Shown piece by piece: positions 58,730-64,000 of a stretch of 64,000 nt of DNA. Numbering within the stretch: position 1 is the stretch's first letter; each line of letters opens with the position of its first letter. Source of the DNA: an uncultured Clostridia bacterium (GTDB taxonomy: Bacteria; Bacillota; Clostridia; TANB77; CAG-465). The stretch is from positions 124,001 through 188,000 of the forward strand of contig CAKPAG010000001.1 of NCBI GenBank assembly GCA_934132895.1. Direction: 5' to 3'. The notes under the pieces were generated by a model that worked only from the letters and a program-made list of their open reading frames with translations, did not search any database and had not been told where the DNA came from. Made by a program: the position numbers and the translations under genes.

Positions 58730-59272
58730 TTAACCACCTCTATACATAAAACATTCTTTGTCATGAGAGTATATAACTCCTATTGCCTGTAAGTAAGAAT
58801 ATATAATTTTACTTCCTACAAATTTCATTCCTCTATTTTGTAAATCTTTTGATAATACATCTGAAATTTTATTTGTGGTTTTATCTGTTTCATAAATGAT
58901 TGTACCATTAGTAAATTTATTTAAATAATTATAAAAGGAACCATATTCATTTTGAATATTTTTAAAAACCTTGCTATTGTTTATAGTTGCCTTTATTTTT
59001 AATTTGTTCCTTATAATCTTATTATTTTTTAATAATTCTTGAACTTTTACATCATCATAGTAACATATTTTATCTATATCAAAGTTATCAAACGCTTCTT
59101 TAAAGTCTTCTCTTTTATTCAATACACATTCCCAAGAAAGACCAGCTTGGAAAGATTCTAGTATCAACATTTCAAATAAATATTTGTCATTAAAATTAGG
59201 TTTACACCATTCATTATCATGATACTCTACATATTTTGGGATATTTAAATTGCACCACTTGCATCTTATCAT
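58730..59272 (-). CDS. tag: DNA-3-methyladenine glycosylase I
   Basis: 180 residues. The family pattern is clear: RCKWCNLNIPKYVEYHDNEW at the N-terminus, LILESFQAGLSWECVLNKRE near residue 35, and GMKFVGSKIIYSYLQAIG with zinc-type His/Cys at the C-terminus (SHDKECF). Removes 3-methyladenine from DNA. Overlaps the upstream ogt gene by four bases. Confidence 0.93.
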   Translation of the reverse strand: MIRCKWCNLNIPKYVEYHDNEWCKPNFNDKYLFEMLILESFQAGLSWECVLNKREDFKEAFDNFDIDKICYYDDVKVQELLKNNKIIRNKLKIKATINNSKVFKNIQNEYGSFYNYLNKFTNGTIIYETDKTTNKISDVLSKDLQNRGMKFVGSKIIYSYLQAIGVIYSHDKECFMYRGG

Positions 59273-59808
59273 AATGCAGTACCTCTTTTAGGAACAAAGT
59301 ATTTGCTCATATCATTTCCTTCAATTTTTAATAACTCTATTTTATTTTTTATTCCTCCACCATATCCTGTTAGGCTTCCATTTGTTCCAACAACTCTATG
59401 ACAAGGAATTATAACACAAATGGGGTTCCAGCCAACTGAAGTTCCAACTGCTTGTGCTGACATTCTTTTTATTCCTCTTTTTTTAGCTATTTTTTTAGCT
59501 ATATCATTATATGTTAATATTTTTCCATATTCAATAGAATTCATTATATCTATTACTTCTTTTCTAAATGGTGTTATGCTTTCTATTTTGTACTCTGGTA
59601 TAAAATCAGGAACCTTACCACTAAAATATATATCTAACCATTTAGTTGTTTTCTTAAATATTTCTAGCTCTTTTTCTTCACAATCAATTGTATGCTTTGC
59701 AAAATCTCGTGAGCCTTCAAACCATAGTCCTGTTAAATACTTTCCATCACTATTCATTATCATATTTGAAAATTCTTTAGGTGTTTTATAACTATATTTG
59801 TATACCAT
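59269..59808 (-). CDS. ogt: Methylated-DNA--protein-cysteine methyltransferase
   Basis: 179 residues. Active-site cysteine in CVIIPCHRVVGTNGSLTGYG near residue 143; RMSAQAVGTSVGWNP just before it is the DNA-binding helix-turn-helix. Suicide repair of O6-alkylguanine. First gene of ogt-tag-DUF1848, all overlapping or adjacent, so translation is coupled. Confidence 0.94.
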   Translation of the reverse strand: MVYKYSYKTPKEFSNMIMNSDGKYLTGLWFEGSRDFAKHTIDCEEKELEIFKKTTKWLDIYFSGKVPDFIPEYKIESITPFRKEVIDIMNSIEYGKILTYNDIAKKIAKKRGIKRMSAQAVGTSVGWNPICVIIPCHRVVGTNGSLTGYGGGIKNKIELLKIEGNDMSKYFVPKRGTAL

Positions 59809-59979
59809 AATACATCCTTTCTTAAAATTTACTATCTATTTGTAGATTATATCATATCACATATTACTCAATTTCTCTATATTTTAGTTCATATCTAATA
59901 ATTACAAAAATACAAAAAATGAGCCACAACGCAATCTATTAAAATGCTTTGAAACTCATATTTATAATTAAAAATATTG

Positions 59980-60036
59980 TGGTACCGATGGTGGGACTTG
60001 AACCCACACGGTATTGCTACCAACGGATTTTGAGTC
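59980..60036 (-). other. tRNA-Leu(CAA) 3' fragment, likely attachment site
   Basis: On the minus strand the sequence contains the 3' part of a class II tRNA: anticodon loop CTCAAAA with its 3' stem strand TCCG, a long variable arm (TTGGTAGCAATACCG), a T-arm (GTGGGTTCAAGTCCCAC), the 3' acceptor strand CATCGGT, then A and an encoded CCA. The D-arm, 5' acceptor strand and 5' anticodon strand are missing; upstream sequence is unrelated AT-rich DNA from about 60037. This is how a tRNA-integrated element's far attachment site looks. The intact tRNA-Leu is not in the window. Confidence 0.8.
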
Positions 60037-60920
60037 TTTAAATGATTTTAATACTTAATTATTTTTGGTATTAAATACTATCTTTTAAAAGCCTAAAAAA
60101 TATGGATTTTCTAGGACTTATTTTGATTTTTCTTACTTGCTATTTAACAACATCATTTTTGTGTTGTTTGCAAGAATTTTGAAAAATTGTTAGATATCGG
60201 TTAGATATTTTTTAGATATAACAGATAATTTACTATTGATATTTTTAGAATTTATTTTGAATATGTAAAATTACTCCGCCCTCTATCAGAAAACCTTTTA
60301 AAATCGATTGTGATGGCAAACAAAATTGAATATTTAATCTAAAAGACATTTGTAAGAAATTACAAGTGTCTTTTTCATATTCAAAAGAGTTAGGCAGTAC
60401 CTCTATAAAAGTACTAGGTGTGATGAGCCGACGCATAAAGTCCATCCGTATTAGTATAAATGGTCTATTTATACAAAGTGCGACAGTGAGATTTTAGAAC
60501 AAAGACTCACAATAAAAAAAGAGTATTCGGTGGCAATATTTGATATGGATTTATAATTGTAAAAAGTTTGGGCAAATATGAACAAAGATACTTATATGTA
60601 TCAGCAATTATAGTAGAATTTCTACTTACTAGACTGCCTATAAACGAGGCGACCGACCGACGGTTTCTGCTTTATAAGGCGTAATAATTCTTTATTTTAG
60701 CATAAGGGATTATTACGCCTACTTCACTTTAGCTCTCTCCCTCTGGTTTCTACTTGGGAGTTGCTAAAGTGAATGAGTCAAAAAATATTTTAATATATTT
60801 TTTGGCTCAATTAAATAAAAATTGCGTAAGCTTTTTTTATTTAATAACCTAAAAATGCAACGCTTTTTTAGGTTTGGGGTGTGGGGTTTCCCTGCCACAC
60901 TAACACTTTTTGAAGCAATC
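60037..60920 (+). other. Hairpin-rich non-coding stretch of a mobilizable element
   Basis: No convincing gene in nearly 900 bases. Several inverted repeats occur: AGGCGTAATAATTC with GGATTATTACGCCT (60677-60720), CACTTTAGC with GCTAAAGTG (60723-60772), and CCTAAAAATGCAACG with its partner TTTTTTAGG near 60850. GC content rises here (for example GAGGCGACCGACCGACGG near 60648), unlike the chromosome around. Likely the leader/transfer region before the relaxase gene. Confidence 0.5.
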
Positions 60921-60923
60921 AGC

Positions 60924-60957
60924 TAAAAAAGTGTTGTAGTGTGTTACAACACTTTAC
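60924..60957 (+). other. MobV-type origin of transfer
   Basis: AAAGTGTTGTAGTGTGTTAC followed by AACACTTTAC contains the TAGTGTGTTA core of the pMV158-family oriT, embedded in an inverted repeat (AAAGTGTTGTA / TTACAACACTTT). By analogy the nick would fall between 60943 and 60944 (TAGTGTG/TTA). It lies 40 bases upstream of the relaxase gene, the standard position. Confidence 0.85.
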
Positions 60958-60996
60958 TTGTGTTAGCTATAAGTTCGAGCAAAGGAGGTATGATTT

Positions 60997-62181
60997 ATGA
61001 GCTATGCAATAATAAGAAATGAAAAATACAAAAGAGAAAATTTAAAAGGAATATACAGGCATAACGAAAGAAAAAATAAAAATTATTCTAATAAAAATAT
61101 CAATAAAGATTTATCTTATCTTAATTATTCTTTAAAAGATTGTTCCCATTCTTATGAAAAAGAGTTTGAATTAATTAAGGAAAAATATAATTTAAAAGGA
61201 CAAATAAAAACTGTTAGCAATATTGTGTGTGAATATATTATAACTTCTGATAAAGATTTCTTCAATTCTATTGGTGCAGAAGAAACTAAAAGATATTTTG
61301 AAACAGCATATCAATTTGTGTGTGATTACAAAAATTTAGGAGAGCAATATATCTTATCTGCAAAAGTACATATGGATGAAGAAACTCCACATATGCATTT
61401 AGTATTTATACCAGTTGTTCATACACAAGATAAAAAAGGAAATGATATTGATAAAATTGCTTGTAGCGAGTTTTGGAAAGAAAAAGATAGTTATAGACAA
61501 TTACAAGATGCTTTTAACAATTATATAAAATCTAATAATTTTAATTTAGAAAGAGGTAACGAAAAAACAAGAGTTCATCTATCTGTTGAAGATTATAAAA
61601 AGATAACTGGCTTTGAAAATTCAAAAACATTACTTCAAGATATTGAATTAGAATTACCAGATGTTCCTAATATAAAAGATTTTAATAAACTAATGCTTGG
61701 TAGAGAGAAAAAAATTGAAGAATTAATAATAAAACCTAAAGATAAGTTAATAGAAAAATTGCACGAAGAAAATTGTTCTTTACATCACGAATTATATAAA
61801 CAATGTCGATTAGTAGATAAAGCCGAAAAATATGAAAAAGAAAGACAAACTATTTTAGCTGAAAATAAAGAAATTAAAGAAAATTTTAAAACATTAGAAA
61901 ATGATTATGATATTAAGTTAAAACAAGAAATAAGAAAAGTTGAAAATAAATATGAAGATGAAATATATCATTTAGAAAAAGATAATAAATTTTTAAGAAA
62001 AGTGGTTAAAACTTTTGAAAAGACACTAAAAAAGTTTATTCATTGGGTATGCAAAAAATTTTCTGTTTCTGAAGAAGAAGATTTTATTAGAGATTTTCAA
62101 AGAGAAACTGATACATTTATTAATCCAGAAAGGCAAATCGAATATGAGCAAGAATATGAAAATGAAGATCTAGAATTATAA
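60997..62181 (+). CDS. MobV-family relaxase (plasmid mobilization/recombination enzyme)
   Basis: 394 residues starting at ATG after AAAGGAGGTATGATTT. The N-terminal motif SYAIIRNEKYKRENLKGIYR and motif III AKVHMDEETPHMHLVFIPV (HxDExxPHxH) define the MobV relaxase. Residues 230-360 form a coiled coil, as in other Mob/Pre proteins. It nicks oriT and starts conjugative mobilization in trans of a helper. No integrase or replication gene is visible in the window, so the element is either partial or extends beyond the right edge. Confidence 0.93.
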   Translation: MSYAIIRNEKYKRENLKGIYRHNERKNKNYSNKNINKDLSYLNYSLKDCSHSYEKEFELIKEKYNLKGQIKTVSNIVCEYIITSDKDFFNSIGAEETKRYFETAYQFVCDYKNLGEQYILSAKVHMDEETPHMHLVFIPVVHTQDKKGNDIDKIACSEFWKEKDSYRQLQDAFNNYIKSNNFNLERGNEKTRVHLSVEDYKKITGFENSKTLLQDIELELPDVPNIKDFNKLMLGREKKIEELIIKPKDKLIEKLHEENCSLHHELYKQCRLVDKAEKYEKERQTILAENKEIKENFKTLENDYDIKLKQEIRKVENKYEDEIYHLEKDNKFLRKVVKTFEKTLKKFIHWVCKKFSVSEEEDFIRDFQRETDTFINPERQIEYEQEYENEDLEL

Positions 62182-62234
62182 ATTTGCGAATGTTGTTAAC
62201 ATAATTTTTTTTGCTTTCCTGTTAATATATACAG

Positions 62235-62286
62235 CCAAAAAGAGATGTACACTAGCTATTAGTTATACATCTCTGTTTTGGTTTTT
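62235..62286 (+). terminator. Terminator of the relaxase gene
   Basis: CCAAAAAGAGATGTA and TACATCTCTGTTTTGG form a long stem with a 16-base loop, followed by TTTTTATA. Confidence 0.85.
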
Positions 62287-62318
62287 ATAATCCAATTCTC
62301 TTAAGCTATATAATTATG

Positions 62319-62429
62319 CTAAATTCTACAGCCAGAATCATTGTTCCAATGTGCCATTAAAGGTAATTCGCCTTCTACTTCTGTAGCACATTTTCCAAAA
62401 AGGATCTTTATTTTTTCTTCTTTTGACAT
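62319..62429 (-). CDS. 36-residue peptide, possible RiPP precursor
   Basis: Starts ATG with a very strong AAAGGAGGGGAGGATT ribosome binding site, 16 bases after trpS. The peptide has a charged leader-like N-terminus (MSKEEKIKILFGK) and a C-terminal part MAHWNNDSGCRI containing two Cys overall (CATEVE and GCRI), Trp, His, Ser and Asn. No membrane helix. The layout leader-then-core, the strong initiation site and the neighbouring trpS and kinase-like genes would fit a modified peptide, but no maturase is visible in the window. Confidence 0.5.
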   Translation of the reverse strand: MSKEEKIKILFGKCATEVEGELPLMAHWNNDSGCRI

Positions 62430-62445
62430 AATCCTCCCCTCCTTT

Positions 62446-63435
62446 CTATCTACCTAATCCAACCTTATTCTTCATTAATTCAAATTTATTTTTAGATATT
62501 TTTATCATATCTTCTCTTCCACTATCTAATATTTTATCTAACTCAAAATTGTTTTCAAGTTCGTTATATCTCTTTTGAATATCACTAACTAAATTAACAA
62601 CAACATCAGCTACAGCTCTTTTAAATTCACCATAATTACTATTACAAAACTTTTTTTCAATATCAGCCAGCGATGTACCTGTCAAAGAAGAATATATATT
62701 CATTAAATTTGAAATCCCAGGCTTATTTACAGTATCAAACCTTATAATCATTTCTGAATCTGTAGTAGCAGCCATTATTTTTTTCCTTATTAAATCTACA
62801 TCATCAAGCAAACCTATTGTTCCTTTTTTGTTTTCAGATGACTTACTCATCTTTTTTGTAGGAATTTGCAAATCCATTATCTTTGTACCCTCTTTACTAA
62901 TTAAAGGTTCTGGTATTTTGAAAGTATTTCCATAACGTTTATTAAATCTTTCCGCTATATTTCTTGCTAACTCAACATGTTGTTTTTGGTCAATTCCCAC
63001 TGGCACAAAATCAACATCATATGTTAAAATGTCTGCTGCCATTAAAATAGGATAAGTTAGCAAACCAGCCGAGAAACTTTCCTTTTTTTGACTTTTATCT
63101 TTAAATTGTGTCATCCTACTTAACTCACCATATGGAGTGTTACATTCCAATATCCAAGATATATTACAATGATATTCATTTTCTGATTGTATAAATATTT
63201 TATTTTTTTTAGGATCTATTCCGCAAGCTAAGTATAGATTCAATAAACTCCTTATATTCTTTCTTAATTTTTCTGGTTCCTGTTCTATTGTTATAGCGTG
63301 CATATCAGCAACAAAAATATATGAATCATATATTTCTTGATATTTTATCACTTGATTTATTGCACCTATATAATTTCCTAATGTAATTTCTCCAGTAGGT
63401 TGTATTCCTGTTAATATCTTTTTCATATCATTCAT
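62446..63435 (-). CDS. trpS: Tryptophanyl-tRNA synthetase
   Basis: 329 residues, family length. KKILTGIQPTGEITLGNYIG is the first class I signature (Thr in place of the first His, as in Bacillus TrpRS), and KMSKSSENKKGTIGL is the KMSKS loop. Two start codons (63435 and 63426) are possible; the ribosome binding site AAGGAGG lies unusually far upstream. Placed between a kinase-like gene and a tiny peptide gene beside a mobile element, it may be a second, dedicated copy rather than the housekeeping enzyme. Confidence 0.93.
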   Translation of the reverse strand: MNDMKKILTGIQPTGEITLGNYIGAINQVIKYQEIYDSYIFVADMHAITIEQEPEKLRKNIRSLLNLYLACGIDPKKNKIFIQSENEYHCNISWILECNTPYGELSRMTQFKDKSQKKESFSAGLLTYPILMAADILTYDVDFVPVGIDQKQHVELARNIAERFNKRYGNTFKIPEPLISKEGTKIMDLQIPTKKMSKSSENKKGTIGLLDDVDLIRKKIMAATTDSEMIIRFDTVNKPGISNLMNIYSSLTGTSLADIEKKFCNSNYGEFKRAVADVVVNLVSDIQKRYNELENNFELDKILDSGREDMIKISKNKFELMKNKVGLGR

Positions 63436-63478
63436 CAGATAATATATTCTGACTTTCCTCCTTTACTTATACAAAAAT

Positions 63479-64000
63479 TTACTCTATCAAATCGCACAAT
63501 AATTTTAAACAAAACTCATAAAAATCTTTTGTATTTAATTCATAATTTTTCTTTTCTTCATCTTTTATAGTATCCATTATATGTTCAATATTTTTTATTT
63601 TGATAAAACACCTATCATAATAAAAATTTAAAATTCTATATGATATTTCTTTTAAAGTTTCCTTATCTTCTTTGTCAAAATATCCTTCCAATAAAGCTAA
63701 AATTAAATTATTATTATTTAATATGTTGCTATCTATTTGGTGTATAACCTTTGGATTATACAAACTTATAAGTAATCTATATAAATTACTAACAAAATCT
63801 CTAATATTGTATAGTTTAATTAATTCTATATCTTCAGTATCAACTTTTTTTGAGGAGTCCAAATCAACCAAAACTACTTTTTTTCTACTTAAAGAATATT
63901 GTATATTACTCCATCCACCAGAATGAATATACAAACCAGCCTCTGAAAACTTTTTTATCTCACTTGCATACTTTCTTGCAATCACACAACATAATTTTAA
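63479..64000 (-). CDS. Aminoglycoside-phosphotransferase-like kinase fold, partial
   Basis: Open to the right edge; at least 173 residues visible (a GTG at 63985 is an internal possibility). YIHSGGWSNIQYSLSRKKVV followed by LVDLDSS resembles the catalytic HxDxxxxN...D core of APH/choline-kinase-like enzymes, although the usual Asp after His is Gly here (HSGGWSN), which would be unusual for an active kinase. Lies 44 bases upstream of trpS. Confidence 0.6.
   Translation of the reverse strand, partial: LKLCCVIARKYASEIKKFSEAGLYIHSGGWSNIQYSLSRKKVVLVDLDSSKKVDTEDIELIKLYNIRDFVSNLYRLLISLYNPKVIHQIDSNILNNNNLILALLEGYFDKEDKETLKEISYRILNFYYDRCFIKIKNIEHIMDTIKDEEKKNYELNTKDFYEFCLKLLCDLIE

Noticed and set aside
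60245..60445. 66-codon minus-strand ORF in the element leader
   Set aside because: No ribosome binding site, composition unlike neighbouring genes, lies in a hairpin-rich transfer region; probably not a gene.

Overview
The window is very AT-rich (TAA stops, AGA arginine, GGAGG ribosome binding sites). It carries sporulation and germination genes (sleB-ypeB, a BofA-like protein), so it most likely comes from an anaerobic, spore-forming Clostridia-type Firmicute. I cannot name the species.

The main observation is a window-wide translational anomaly. Six genes are each broken by one extra base (one gene twice). All seven breaks are the same: an in-frame CGG codon, where skipping its C makes the next codon GGA or GGT (Gly) and restores a long family-consistent reading frame. 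The genes are pgeF, two large prepilin-like surface proteins, a prepilin/leucine-rich-repeat protein, topB and dacF (two sites). By my manual scan CGG is otherwise nearly absent in frame: four further codons, in three sequence contexts, are read through, and one near a stop is undecided. About eighty out-of-frame CGG triplets disturb nothing. This looks like +1 recoding at an unassigned or starved CGG codon, resembling the yeast Ty1 site (rare AGG, then shift to GGC Gly).

Layout. 1-14.6 kb (minus strand): partial ssb-like gene, SH3 protein, TraX-like protein, pgsA, pgeF, addA and two giant prepilin-like proteins. 14.9-19.4 kb (plus): tsaE-tsaB-rimI and a Lon-family protease. 19.5-30.2 kb (minus): a tiny gene, mscS, murE-speB, hemolysin III and PAP2 genes, pgi, glyA, an Rpn-family nuclease and a LysM amidase. 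30.3-32.7 kb: a guanine-deaminase-like gene (plus), a sortase-type surface pseudogene and a broken small ORF. 32.7-45.7 kb (minus): a PLD-like protein, the prepilin/LRR gene, ypeB, sleB, bofA, a beta-propeller protein, frr-cdsA-rseP and topB. 45.8-59.8 kb: membrane proteins, three tandem ankyrin cassettes each with its own promoter and terminator, a glycosyltransferase, dacF and an ogt-tag-DUF1848 repair cluster.

59.98-64 kb is accessory: a tRNA-Leu 3' fragment (likely attachment site), a hairpin-rich stretch, a MobV-type oriT and MobV relaxase, then trpS, a 36-codon peptide gene and a partial kinase-like gene. The surface pseudogene at 30.9-32.4 kb has ordinary lesions (A-tract indel, TAA, TGA) without CGG, which is a useful contrast to the CGG breaks.
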